Assembly: GCA_029259835.1 (NCBI GenBank)
Contig: JAJDEL010000621.1
Location: forward strand, 1-13,686
Direction of reading: 5' to 3'
Source: Planctomicrobium sp.
Lineage (GTDB): Bacteria; Planctomycetota; Planctomycetia; Planctomycetales; Planctomycetaceae
DNA: 13,686 nt
Shown: positions 1-7,325 of the stretch, piece by piece
How positions within the stretch are numbered: position 1 is the stretch's first letter
Layout of the letters: every line of letters begins with the position of its first letter
The notes under the pieces: model-generated
Seen by the model: the letters and a program-made list of their open reading frames with translations, nothing else
What the model was told of the DNA's origin: nothing
Databases searched by the model: none
Made by a program: the position numbers and the translations under genes

Positions 1-533
1 CAGACCGCAACCAGATTCGCTGGTTCTCCACCCCATCCACCATGGTTATAGAGACCAAGCTTGCAGCCGAGCGTTTTCGTTTTTGTGATCAATGGTAATA
101 AATGCTGGGCAGCGGCTTTGATTTTCTCAGCCTGTGTTGGAGAGTCTGAGTTAGGAATCATGAGCCAAATTTGCGGGTGGATATCATATTTCTTGATGAG
201 CGGTTCGAGACTGTCGTGCCAACTCCAGAAGGCGAAAAATTCGAGATCACGTTTTTGATATTGTTGAATCTCATCTTCAAATTGCGGGATGTGTTCCGCT
301 CGCCAATCGTAAGCAATTCGCGTCAGTCCCAGATCGGAAACCATCTGCGCTCGTGCTTCTGGTCCACGTTTCTTCGCGTCGAATGGAACGATACACCAGG
401 CAACAAGCTTGTTCTGAGCGAAGTTATCCGGGACGGACTTCTGCTCAGCAGCTGTACATTGCTTCGAAACCCCAATGGGAAAAGCTGTTGCAACAATAAT
501 CATCAACAAGAGAAAAATACGGGGAGTGGGCAT
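1..533 (-). CDS. Secreted sugar phosphate isomerase/epimerase-like TIM-barrel protein, N-terminal part (cut by window edge)
   Basis: Reading the minus strand from ATG at 531-533 gives 177 codons without a stop before the window ends, so the C-terminus is missing. The N-terminus is a signal peptide: MPTPR, a hydrophobic stretch (residues 6-20), then a likely cleavage near CTAAEQ (about residue 30). The mature part contains VAWCIVPFDAKKRGPEAR, LGLTRIAYDW, FFAFWSWHD and LGLYNHGGWGGEP. These have the alternating beta/alpha pattern and the spacing of the xylose-isomerase-like TIM barrels that planctomycete genomes annotate as sugar phosphate isomerase/epimerase. The substrate is unknown, and the export signal argues for a role outside the cytoplasm. 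The start is supported by GGAGG (plus-strand 540-544) six bases upstream. The gene is divergent from the VWA gene. The reading frame is clear; the family call rests on recognition only. Confidence 0.82.
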   Translation of the reverse strand, partial: MPTPRIFLLLMIIVATAFPIGVSKQCTAAEQKSVPDNFAQNKLVAWCIVPFDAKKRGPEARAQMVSDLGLTRIAYDWRAEHIPQFEDEIQQYQKRDLEFFAFWSWHDSLEPLIKKYDIHPQIWLMIPNSDSPTQAEKIKAAAQHLLPLITKTKTLGCKLGLYNHGGWGGEPANLVAV

Positions 534-539
534 CAAAAG

Positions 540-544
540 CCTCC
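540..544 (-). promoter_or_regulatory. Ribosome binding site of the TIM-barrel gene
   Basis: Plus-strand CCTCC reads GGAGG on the minus strand, six bases before the ATG at 533. It is one of the few strong Shine-Dalgarno sites in the window and fixes this start. Confidence 0.75.
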
Positions 545-647
545 AGGAAATTGCGAAGTGATCAAATCATGTCTGTGAATCGTAACAGAGTCGAATGTAC
601 GGGTCATCCGCCTCGGAAATATCATCTCGCAGAGATTTCTCTTCACT

Positions 648-665
648 CTTACAATATCCTTACAA
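648..665. promoter_or_regulatory. Pho-box-like direct repeat (candidate operator) in the divergent spacer
   Basis: CTTACAA occurs at 648-654 and again, identical, at 659-665, separated by four bases (TATC). Seven-base direct repeats with a four-base spacer, an 11-bp period, are the usual architecture of binding sites for OmpR/PhoB-type regulators that bind as head-to-tail dimers. The site lies about 87 bp before the VWA start and 115 bp before the TIM-barrel start, so it could serve either gene. Function is inference. An OmpR-family regulator gene lies about 3.4 kb downstream, but nothing in the sequence links it to this site. Confidence 0.4.
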
Positions 666-751
666 ATCTTTGACGACTTGCTGACCACTCACTTGACGAT
701 TTTGCATCTAATGTGCGTACTGAAAATTTGTTCTCAAACAGGAATTGAGCC

Positions 752-2161
752 ATGATGATGAATATGAAATCGTTGATGACCGCAGGAGTCGCAGCAGTTC
801 TGCTGCATGTTGGAACTGTCCAAGCGGAACAAGTCACACTCGATGTCTCGCCTGCCTACAAGGTTCTGAAGTCAGGGAAGAAACAGACGACGTGGCTGCG
901 AGTCGGTGTGACTGGCTTTGAAATGAAGACTGACAAAGAGCGGGCGCCGGTGAATATCGCCATTGTGCTCGACAAGTCCGGTTCCATGAGCGGCGAGAAA
1001 ATCGCCAAGGCGAGACAAGCGGCAATGGGCGCGATTGACCGGTTGGGACCGAACGACATCGTCACCGTGGTCACTTACGACACGACCGTGAATGTGTTGG
1101 TTCCAGCAACAAAACTGACCGACAAAGAGTACGTCAAAAAAGCGATTGCTGGTGTCAGTTCCGGCGGAGGAACAGCGTTATTTGCTGGCGTCAGTAAAGG
1201 AGCTGCCGAGATTCGCAAGTTTCTCGATAAAGAACGTGTGAATCGAATCATTCTGCTTTCAGATGGTTTAGCAAACGAAGGTCCGAGTACTCCGAGCGAA
1301 CTGGGATCATTGGGGGCATCGCTCAAGAAGGAAGGGATCTCCGTATCGACACTCGGTCTGGGACTCAATTACAACGAAGACCTCATGGCGAAGCTTGCTG
1401 GACGTAGTGGCGGGAATCATCAGTTTATTGAGAGAGCAACGGAATTGGCCGACATCTTCAATCGTGAATTTGACGAAGTGACTTCGATTGTCGCTCAGGA
1501 AGTGAAAGTCAAAATCACTGTTCCAGAAGGAATTCGTCCGGTGCGTGTGTTGGGGAATGAAGCGGAGATTTCCGGACAGAGTATCCAACTCGCTTTCAAC
1601 CAATTGTACAGCAAGCAGAATCGACACGTTGTTCTGGAAGTTGAAGTTCCTGAAACCGAAAATGGTCAAAAAATGCAGCTTGCGAAAGTTTCTGCGAATT
1701 ACCGAAACATGCAAAGTGGCGAAACAGACAAGTTGAGCGGAGCGACTTCGGTCAAGTTCAGCAGCGACGATAAGCAGGTCGAAGCGTCGCTCACTCAAAC
1801 TGTGATGGAAGACGTTGTCGCGTTCGTTGCGAATGAGCAAAACCGATTAGCAACGGACTACCTCGATGCCGGAGACATCATGAAATGTGCCAGCACTCTT
1901 GAAATCAATAGTGCATTTCTGAAAGAAAACGCCGACAAGTACAACAGCGTCAAGCTGCGTGGAATTCTACTTGGTAACGGATATCAGTTAGACGCGGTCA
2001 AAAACAGAGACCTCAACCGCGCACGCAAAGACATGAGATTTTTCCAAAACACCATTACTGACAATGCTCCTGCAGACGCTGATTTTTCAAAACTTTCTAA
2101 ACAGAAAGTGCAGACACCATCACAACAACCTGCGCAACAGCAGAAGAAGCAAATCCCGTAA
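752..2161 (+). CDS. Secreted von Willebrand factor type A domain protein
   Basis: This is a 469-residue exported protein. Residues 1-25 form a signal peptide with probable cleavage at VQA/EQ. A VWA domain spans roughly 67-240. Its MIDAS metal site is complete: D74-x-S76-x-S78 (in VLDKSGSMS), T141 (in SGGGTALFAG) and D171 (in LLSDGLANEG). Such domains bind a divalent cation and usually mediate protein-protein contact. Residues 245-345 look like beta-rich sandwich sequence, 350-430 look mostly helical, and the last 15 residues are rich in Gln and Lys. The overall plan resembles bacterial YfbK-like or 'Ca-activated chloride channel homolog' proteins; despite that name no channel role can be assumed. 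The start at 752 has AGGA at 740-743, eight bases upstream. ATG codons at 755 and 761 are also possible starts and would keep the signal peptide. A terminator follows, so the gene is probably monocistronic. The ligand is unknown. Confidence 0.9.
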   Translation: MMMNMKSLMTAGVAAVLLHVGTVQAEQVTLDVSPAYKVLKSGKKQTTWLRVGVTGFEMKTDKERAPVNIAIVLDKSGSMSGEKIAKARQAAMGAIDRLGPNDIVTVVTYDTTVNVLVPATKLTDKEYVKKAIAGVSSGGGTALFAGVSKGAAEIRKFLDKERVNRIILLSDGLANEGPSTPSELGSLGASLKKEGISVSTLGLGLNYNEDLMAKLAGRSGGNHQFIERATELADIFNREFDEVTSIVAQEVKVKITVPEGIRPVRVLGNEAEISGQSIQLAFNQLYSKQNRHVVLEVEVPETENGQKMQLAKVSANYRNMQSGETDKLSGATSVKFSSDDKQVEASLTQTVMEDVVAFVANEQNRLATDYLDAGDIMKCASTLEINSAFLKENADKYNSVKLRGILLGNGYQLDAVKNRDLNRARKDMRFFQNTITDNAPADADFSKLSKQKVQTPSQQPAQQQKKQIP

Positions 2162-2200
2162 AGATAGAAGAGTCTGTTGCTTAAACTGGGATGGAAATAA

Positions 2201-2235
2201 GACCGACCGCCACTTGTGGTGGTCGGTCTTTCTTT
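2201..2235 (+). terminator. Rho-independent terminator after the VWA gene
   Basis: Arms 2201-2213 (GACCGACCGCCAC) and 2216-2228 (GTGGTGGTCGGTC) pair over about 12 bp, with one G-U wobble and a tiny loop. The run TTTCTTT follows directly at 2229-2235. It lies 40 bp after the VWA stop codon and separates that gene from the kinase operon. Confidence 0.85.
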
Positions 2236-2259
2236 GTGCAGACGAACTTTCAGAAGAAT

Positions 2260-2289
2260 CGCGAATGAACGCAAATAGTCGCGAATGTG
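2260..2289. repeat. Three tandem 10-bp units of the CGCGAAT type
   Basis: Units CGCGAATGAA (2260-2269), CGCAAATAGT (2270-2279) and CGCGAATGTG (2280-2289) follow each other with no gap. Each has a conserved CGC(G/A)AAT core and three variable bases. The layout matches the CAC(A/G)GAT units that follow at 2305-2402. It is non-coding and probably part of the same dispersed element. Confidence 0.7.
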
Positions 2290-2304
2290 AAGTGGAGAAA
2301 AAAG

Positions 2305-2402
2305 AGCCACAGATAAGCACAGATTGACACGGATGAAAGGCGAAGACGGTAACGATTTTCCCGTTCTCTTTTATCTGTGTTCATCTGTGTCAATCCGTGG
2401 CT
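2305..2402. repeat. Imperfect inverted repeat made of 10-bp CACAGAT units
   Basis: The left arm (2305-2337) is AGC plus CACAGATAAG, CACAGATTGA and CACGGATGAA. The right arm (2370-2402), read on the minus strand, is AGC plus CACGGATTGA, CACAGATGAA and CACAGATAAA. The arms are similar over about 33 bp and enclose a 32-bp centre (2338-2369). Both arms have purine-rich outer flanks on the strand that reads AGCCAC. I recall very similar CACAGAT/CGCGAAT repeats scattered between genes in planctomycetes and other bacteria, so I read this as a dispersed intergenic repeat and not a gene-specific operator. It fills most of the gap between the VWA terminator and the kinase gene. Confidence 0.75.
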
Positions 2403-2455
2403 GATTTCCTCTTCTTTGTCTATTTGAAACGACCAGACCTTGATACATTAATCCT

Positions 2456-4090
2456 GTGAATCGATATCCAAAACTACTTCTGATCCTGCTCGTGGCCCTA
2501 CCGCTCACCTTACTGGGGTGGGGAGGTGTCCGCCTGGCGTCTCATGAGAAAGAACGTGTCAAAGCAAACATTCAACAGTTGCTCACAGGCCAGTTGAAAG
2601 AGATTGATCGATCGATTGCAGATCAGCTGGAAACGCTCGCCATCGACATGCAACAAGTGACTTCAATTAACAGCTATAACCTCGAAGAATTGCGTGACGT
2701 TGTCCGAAACGACCCAAGAATTTTTCAGTTGTTTGTGATCAATCCGGACGATGTTCTGCTTTATCCATCCCCGATTGGTCCGCTAACGGAAGTTGAACGG
2801 GACTTTATTTTGAAAACCTCCGATCTCGTTAATGATCGGCAGCTTCAACTTTCTGAGAAAGGAGCTTCAACCGACGGAAAAAAACAAAACATCTCTGCAC
2901 CACGTGGAACCGGAAAAGTGAAGTCTGTAGTTCTAGCGAGGCAGACTGGAGCCTGGTTCGTTTGGAACTGGGGGCCGGGAATCAATTTGATCTACTGGCA
3001 GCGACGTGAAAATGGTCACATCGTTGGCGTGGTTGTCGAACGTTCGCGATGGATTGCAGATATCATCGCTGAACTACCCGATACTCAAGACGTTTCACAG
3101 GACTCCGAATCGGTGCCGTCACGGGTTCAGATTGTCGAGTCCGGAACAACAGTGATCTACAAATGGGGACCGTATGATCCGGATTCGGAAGATGCGCCCA
3201 CGGTGGAACTTCGCCTTTCTTCACCCCTTTCCGCCTGGCAACTGCAAACGTTTGTTCCATTGCATTTAATGACTGCCGGGCGAAGTGGAACGTTCAATCT
3301 GATTGCCGGATTGGTCATTAGCGGTATTGCACTGATTGGTTTGGCATATGCGATTGATTTGCAATTTGGAAGAGAACTGCGTGAGGCATCGCGGCGGGTC
3401 AGCTTCGTGAACCAGGTGTCTCATGAATTAAGAACCCCGCTGACAAACATTCGAATGTATGCCGAACTCCTCGACCGTGATCTCGACACGCTCGAACCAA
3501 ACAGCGAGCAACCACGTAAACGGCTCGGTGTGATTCTCTCAGAAAGCCAGCGGCTGACTCGACTCATCAGTAACGTATTGGCCTTTGCTCGCCAAGAAAA
3601 ACAAACCCTCCGGGTTTGTCGTAAGCAGGTCGTGGTTGATGAAATCGTTCGCAACGTCCTCGATAGTTTTCGTCCATCTCTGGACCAAAAAGAGATCGAA
3701 GTCGAACTCAATTTGAACGCGGCTCAGTCAGTGATGATTGATCCCGATATCCTCGAACAAATTCTTGGAAACCTCATCAGCAATGTCGAGAAATACGCTG
3801 TCGATGGAAGATGGATGAAGATTCAGACTTCACAGTCCGAACAGAAGGTAAGGCTTGTCGTCGCAGACCATGGTCCTGGAATTGAATCTTCTAACCATGG
3901 AAAAGTATTCGAACCGTTCTGGCGAGCTTCCGACGAACTGAGTCAGTCCGCGGGGACAGGAATCGGTTTGACGATTGTGCAATACCTTGCACATTTGCAT
4001 GGCGGAGAGGTTCACGTGCAATCGACTGATGAAGGAGTTCAATTCGAAGTTAACATCGGGATATCATCAGAGGCGGAGGACAAACTGTGA
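2456..4090 (+). CDS. Membrane sensor histidine kinase (two-component system)
   Basis: This 544-residue kinase senses an extracytoplasmic signal and phosphorylates the regulator encoded next. Membrane helix 1 spans about 7-27, an extracytoplasmic sensor region about 28-278, and helix 2 about 281-301. There is no room for a HAMP domain: helix 2 leads through a short helix into the H-box (FVNQVSHELRTPLTNIR, phospho-acceptor H323). The ATPase domain shows the N-box (ILGNLISNVEKYA, N439/N443), G1 (DHGPGI, 471-476), F-box (FEPFWR, 485-490) and G2 (GTGIGL, 500-505), so all catalytic motifs are present. The sensor region is not recognised; it may be a Cache/PAS-like fold (guess). The start is GTG at 2456 because an in-frame stop lies just upstream at 2441 and this start gives a proper first helix. 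No good Shine-Dalgarno is visible. A poor promoter-like pair, TTGAAA (2424-2429) and TACATT (2444-2449), would place transcription start near the GTG, so a leaderless message is possible. The stop overlaps the next start by four bases. Confidence 0.93.
   Translation: MNRYPKLLLILLVALPLTLLGWGGVRLASHEKERVKANIQQLLTGQLKEIDRSIADQLETLAIDMQQVTSINSYNLEELRDVVRNDPRIFQLFVINPDDVLLYPSPIGPLTEVERDFILKTSDLVNDRQLQLSEKGASTDGKKQNISAPRGTGKVKSVVLARQTGAWFVWNWGPGINLIYWQRRENGHIVGVVVERSRWIADIIAELPDTQDVSQDSESVPSRVQIVESGTTVIYKWGPYDPDSEDAPTVELRLSSPLSAWQLQTFVPLHLMTAGRSGTFNLIAGLVISGIALIGLAYAIDLQFGRELREASRRVSFVNQVSHELRTPLTNIRMYAELLDRDLDTLEPNSEQPRKRLGVILSESQRLTRLISNVLAFARQEKQTLRVCRKQVVVDEIVRNVLDSFRPSLDQKEIEVELNLNAAQSVMIDPDILEQILGNLISNVEKYAVDGRWMKIQTSQSEQKVRLVVADHGPGIESSNHGKVFEPFWRASDELSQSAGTGIGLTIVQYLAHLHGGEVHVQSTDEGVQFEVNIGISSEAEDKL
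4075..4080 (+). promoter_or_regulatory. Ribosome binding site of the response regulator, inside the kinase gene
   Basis: GGAGGA lies six bases before the GTG start at 4087 and within the last kinase codons. It supports the GTG start and translational coupling of the pair. Confidence 0.75.
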
Positions 4091-4770
4091 AAATTCTGAT
4101 TGCCGAAGACGATTTCCACACACGCGATGGTCTTGCTGAAGTGATGCGTGAAGAAGGTTACGAAGTCCTCACGGCCAGTTGCGGTCGCACGGCGCTGCGG
4201 CTCTTTGAGTCGCACAACCCCGATTGCGTTTGTCTCGATATCATGATGCCTGAGCAAAGTGGGTTTGAAGTCTGTCGCAAAATTCGGGAACGGTCTCCGA
4301 ACATTCCGATTCTTTTCATCAGCGCGAAGTCAGAAGAGGTCGACCGGCTGGTCGGCTTTGAACTCGGAGCCGACGACTTTATCTCAAAACCTTTCAGCGT
4401 CCGCGAAGTAATCGCCCGCATCCGTGCTGTCACTCGCCGCACAATGGGTAAACAACCTTCGCCGCCGAAACCATTTCAAATGGGAGACCTCGAAGTTCTG
4501 CCAGCACAACTCCGAGCGAAGCGGGGAGAACAGGTCATCGAACTCAGCCTCCGCGACGTCAAAATCTTGGAACTACTCCACTCTCGCTTAGGTCAAGTCG
4601 TTGACCGACAAACGCTGTTCAAGAAAGCCTGGGGAGAGAAATACCTCCCGAACAGTCGCACGCTGGATCAGCACATCTCTCAACTCAGAAAGCGAGTCGA
4701 ACTTGATGCCAAAGATCCAAAGCTCGTTCAAACAGTCCATGGCGTCGGTTATCGATTCGATGCTCAGTGA
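4087..4770 (+). CDS. OmpR/PhoB-family response regulator
   Basis: This 227-residue regulator is the expected partner of the kinase just upstream. The receiver domain (about 1-118) has the acidic pair D8/D9, phospho-acceptor D51 (CLDIMMPEQSG), S79 at the Thr/Ser switch position, F98 at the aromatic switch position and K101 (SKPF). A short linker rich in Pro and Lys (about 119-128) leads to a winged-helix DNA-binding domain (about 129-226) with the typical ending RTLDQHISQLRKRVE and TVHGVGYRF. The start is GTG at 4087, the GTGA overlapping the kinase stop, with GGAGGA upstream. Length and order are standard for the family. Targets are unknown. OmpR-type regulators bind 7-bp direct repeats with about 11-bp spacing, and one such repeat lies at 648-665, but a link is only a guess. 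Confidence 0.95.
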   Translation: MKILIAEDDFHTRDGLAEVMREEGYEVLTASCGRTALRLFESHNPDCVCLDIMMPEQSGFEVCRKIRERSPNIPILFISAKSEEVDRLVGFELGADDFISKPFSVREVIARIRAVTRRTMGKQPSPPKPFQMGDLEVLPAQLRAKRGEQVIELSLRDVKILELLHSRLGQVVDRQTLFKKAWGEKYLPNSRTLDQHISQLRKRVELDAKDPKLVQTVHGVGYRFDAQ

Positions 4771-4799
4771 ATGTGGCAACAAAACGGTGCTGCGATTGC

Positions 4800-6080
4800 T
4801 CACCTTGAAAGTTGCCCTTCGACAATTTCAACTGTTCGCGCGACCATGGCCTCGGGGCTGTAATTCGCTCGGACTTGTTCCCAGCCGCGTTTGCTAAATT
4901 TGTCTCGATGCGTAGTGTCGGACATTTCGAGCAAGCCTTCGGCGAGTGCCAATGGATCTTTAGCTGGCACTTGAATTCCGCCGCCAGTTGCATCGAGAAT
5001 TTCCGGGAAGGCGCCGTGACTCGGTTGTACGATCGGGATTCCGTTCGCGAGAGCTTCGAGAACGTACAGCCCTTTCGGTTCGAGGAATTCCGTTGGGACT
5101 GAAAAAACATCGAGGGAGTTCAGAAACGTCACTTTCTCTTGCAACGTTGCAGGACTGCCGATGTATTCGATACCTGACTGATGCTCTCCGGCAGACTTCA
5201 AAACATCGGATAAATACTTACGGTGCGAACGATCCAGATAGCCTCCGACTTTCAACCTGGCACCGGGAATTTTTGCACGAAGTTCGACAAAAGCGTCGAC
5301 TAAATTGTGCAACCCTTTCTCGTGAGCGATCCTCGCGAAATAACCGACCGTGTAAGGCCCTACACTTCTCGCTTCCGGCAGACCGCTATGACCGGTGAAA
5401 TCGATTCCCAACGGTAACACCGAGAAGTTTTCAACAGGCAGGCTCAGATAATTCGCCATGTGATCCCGGTAGAACTGACTGTGCGTCAGGAAACCATCGA
5501 AATCCTGCGCTCTTTCAGAAATGAGACCAATCGCCGTCTGGCGATACTGATCGTTCAAACCGTCCAGAAAGACATCGTCTCCCTGTAGCATACACAAGAT
5601 CGGTCCGGAATAGCGTTGCTTCAATTCTCGAACTGCACCTGACAGCAGCGCGTTGCTGAAGATCACAACGTCTGGCTTTAGATCATCGCTGATGTATTTG
5701 TCCAACTCTTCAATCGCAGCTCGATGCGGACCCTCTTCGCCTCGAATCATGGAAATCGTTAGTTCTCCCAGTTCGCTGGCATCGTTACTGACGGACCATT
5801 TCGTCGCCATGCGAATCAACGATGGTCGATCCAGAATGTGCGTGAGCAACCGAGGCATCCTGCCCCACCAGCGAAATTTATCGTTGAGAAAGACATTGAT
5901 CCCGCCAAAAAAGACACGGTCGAGGCTCTCGTTGTGGTCATCAACACGAATCGGCGTGTAAGTCGGAATCAACGAGACTTCGTGCCCAGCCTGCATCAGC
6001 GCACGTGCCCAAGTGTTGTCGTGCATGCACGACCCGCAAAACATTCCGGCTCCACCAGCGGTGACAATAACAATGTGCAT
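4800..6080 (-). CDS. GT-B glycosyltransferase, family 4-like, with N-terminal CGSC motif
   Basis: This is a 426-residue cytoplasmic or membrane-associated glycosyltransferase that probably adds a sugar from a nucleotide-sugar donor during surface polysaccharide or glycolipid synthesis. The N-terminal Rossmann half (about 1-230) begins MHIVIVTAGGAGMFCGSCMHDN, holding C15 and C18 in the glycine-rich acceptor loop. The C-terminal half (about 240-426) has GYFARIAHEKGLHNLVDAF and the donor-binding EX7E motif E334-PKGLYVL-E342, followed by PSHGAFPEI. The longest open frame begins at 6173, but the extra 31 residues do not look like part of the fold, and MHIVIVTAGG is the usual family start, so ATG at 6078-6080 is chosen; no clear Shine-Dalgarno supports any start. 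The gene is convergent with the regulator (29-bp gap, no terminator seen) and divergent from rfbB (118 bp). Donor and acceptor are unknown. Confidence 0.9.
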   Translation of the reverse strand: MHIVIVTAGGAGMFCGSCMHDNTWARALMQAGHEVSLIPTYTPIRVDDHNESLDRVFFGGINVFLNDKFRWWGRMPRLLTHILDRPSLIRMATKWSVSNDASELGELTISMIRGEEGPHRAAIEELDKYISDDLKPDVVIFSNALLSGAVRELKQRYSGPILCMLQGDDVFLDGLNDQYRQTAIGLISERAQDFDGFLTHSQFYRDHMANYLSLPVENFSVLPLGIDFTGHSGLPEARSVGPYTVGYFARIAHEKGLHNLVDAFVELRAKIPGARLKVGGYLDRSHRKYLSDVLKSAGEHQSGIEYIGSPATLQEKVTFLNSLDVFSVPTEFLEPKGLYVLEALANGIPIVQPSHGAFPEILDATGGGIQVPAKDPLALAEGLLEMSDTTHRDKFSKRGWEQVRANYSPEAMVARTVEIVEGQLSR

Positions 6081-6198
6081 GAAAAGTTCGTTGAGGGTTG
6101 AGAGTGAAAGACTTAGAGTATATCTCCGCAGCATGACTTTAGCAGCGCACTTCAATTCTGCCGCACAATACATCTTCTCTACTCAAGAAATTACTTCA

Positions 6199-7212
6199 AT
6201 GAATCACATAGTTGTCACCGGAGGTTGCGGTTTTATCGGCTCGAACTTTATTCGACTGATGCTCGAAACGTATTCGGAACTCTCCATTACGAACATCGAC
6301 AAACTCACTTACGCTGGTAATTTGGCGAACCTTACGGACCTTGAGGAGAGCGAACGCTATCAGTTTCAAAAAGGGGATATTTGCGACCGACCGTTTGTTG
6401 ATTCTGTTGTTGGAAAAGGAAACATCGACGCCGTTGTCCATTTCGCGGCAGAGAGCCATGTTGACCGTAGCATTCTCGATTCGACTCCGTTTGTGACCAC
6501 GAACGTCAACGGAACGCTGACTCTGCTGGACAGCTGCCGTAGTCATGAAATTTCGCGATATGTTCAAGTCTCGACCGATGAAGTGTACGGCTCTCTGGGA
6601 GACGAAGGCTTCTTCACTGAAGAGACTCCGCTGGCTCCGAACAGTCCCTACTCTGCATCAAAAGCGGCGGCGGATATGCTGGTGAGATCTTACGTTCACA
6701 CGTTCGACTTCCCGGCGGTCATTACGCGCTGTTCAAACAACTACGGACCGTTTCAATTTCCGGAGAAACTACTGCCGCTCTTTATTTCCAATGCTCGAAA
6801 CGATCAGTCATTACCTGTCTATGGAACCGGTGAAAACGTCCGCGACTGGATTCACGTCCTTGACCATTGCCGAGGTGTTGATGCCGCTTTAAGAAACGGA
6901 AAAGTTGGCGATGTTTACAACTTTGGCGGTCGTACAGAAATGACGAACATCGCCCTCACGAAGCTGCTGCTCAAACTTCTCGGCAAGCCGGACTCACTGA
7001 TTCAATACGTCACCGACCGACCAGGTCACGATCAACGCTACGCAATCGATTGCGCCAAAGCAGAAACCGAACTCAACTGGTCACCGCAAGTTTCCTTCGA
7101 GCAAGGTCTCCAGGAAACCATCGACTGGTACATCGACAACGAAGAGTGGACTAATAATATCCGCTCCGGAGACTACATGAATTATTACGAGAAACAATAC
7201 GGTGATCGCTGA
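6199..7212 (+). CDS. rfbB: dTDP-glucose 4,6-dehydratase
   Basis: This 337-residue extended short-chain dehydrogenase converts dTDP-glucose to dTDP-4-keto-6-deoxyglucose using bound NAD, the second step towards dTDP-rhamnose and related deoxysugars. The N-terminus has the Rossmann motif GGCGFIG (8-14). Further motifs are HFAAESHVDRSI (81-92), the catalytic TDE triad T126-D127-E128 in QVSTDEVYGS, and Y151-xxx-K155 (SPYSASKAAAD). SNNYGPFQFPEKLLP and the late DRPGHDQRYAID are diagnostic for this family as against UDP-galactose epimerases. The open frame extends 62 codons upstream to 6013, but ATG at 6199 gives the normal N-terminus; the Shine-Dalgarno is weak. Partners for the rest of the rhamnose pathway (rfbA, rfbC, rfbD) are not in the window. 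Glycosyltransferase and Wzz-like neighbours fit a polysaccharide role. The end product made from the keto sugar is not determined here. Confidence 0.95.
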   Translation: MNHIVVTGGCGFIGSNFIRLMLETYSELSITNIDKLTYAGNLANLTDLEESERYQFQKGDICDRPFVDSVVGKGNIDAVVHFAAESHVDRSILDSTPFVTTNVNGTLTLLDSCRSHEISRYVQVSTDEVYGSLGDEGFFTEETPLAPNSPYSASKAAADMLVRSYVHTFDFPAVITRCSNNYGPFQFPEKLLPLFISNARNDQSLPVYGTGENVRDWIHVLDHCRGVDAALRNGKVGDVYNFGGRTEMTNIALTKLLLKLLGKPDSLIQYVTDRPGHDQRYAIDCAKAETELNWSPQVSFEQGLQETIDWYIDNEEWTNNIRSGDYMNYYEKQYGDR

Positions 7213-7314
7213 GTGAATTGATTGCCTTCTCAGAACCACAATGGAATGGGACCGCAAGAATCATCGAAAAAACATTTGTGAGCAAAATTTGAAACCACTC
7301 ATCTGTGGGTGCAC

Positions 7315-7318
7315 AGGA
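7315..7318 (+). promoter_or_regulatory. Ribosome binding site of the glycosidase-like gene
   Basis: AGGA lies seven bases before ATG at 7326, supporting that start. Confidence 0.5.
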
Positions 7319-7325
7319 TAGCTGA

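Noticed and set aside
171..578. Plus-strand open frame of 135 codons at the left edge
   Set aside because: It lies antisense to the TIM-barrel gene, its product is low-complexity and unlike a protein, and the minus strand has a signal peptide plus a strong ribosome site.
693..721. TTGACG (693-698) as a -35 box for the VWA gene
   Set aside because: The only -10 at proper spacing is CGTACT, a poor match; TCTAAT (707-712) is too close. Not called as a promoter.
1307..1840. Minus-strand open frame of 177 codons inside the VWA gene
   Set aside because: The plus frame encodes a complete VWA domain with an intact metal site; the antisense product (runs of Phe, Ser and Asn) looks like a shadow.
4771..4799. 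Terminator between the convergent regulator and glycosyltransferase genes
   Set aside because: The 29-bp gap shows no inverted repeat or T-run on either strand.
6013..6198. 62-codon upstream extension of rfbB and 31-codon upstream extension of the glycosyltransferase
   Set aside because: The two extensions overlap each other on opposite strands and precede the standard N-termini of both families, so the shorter starts were used.
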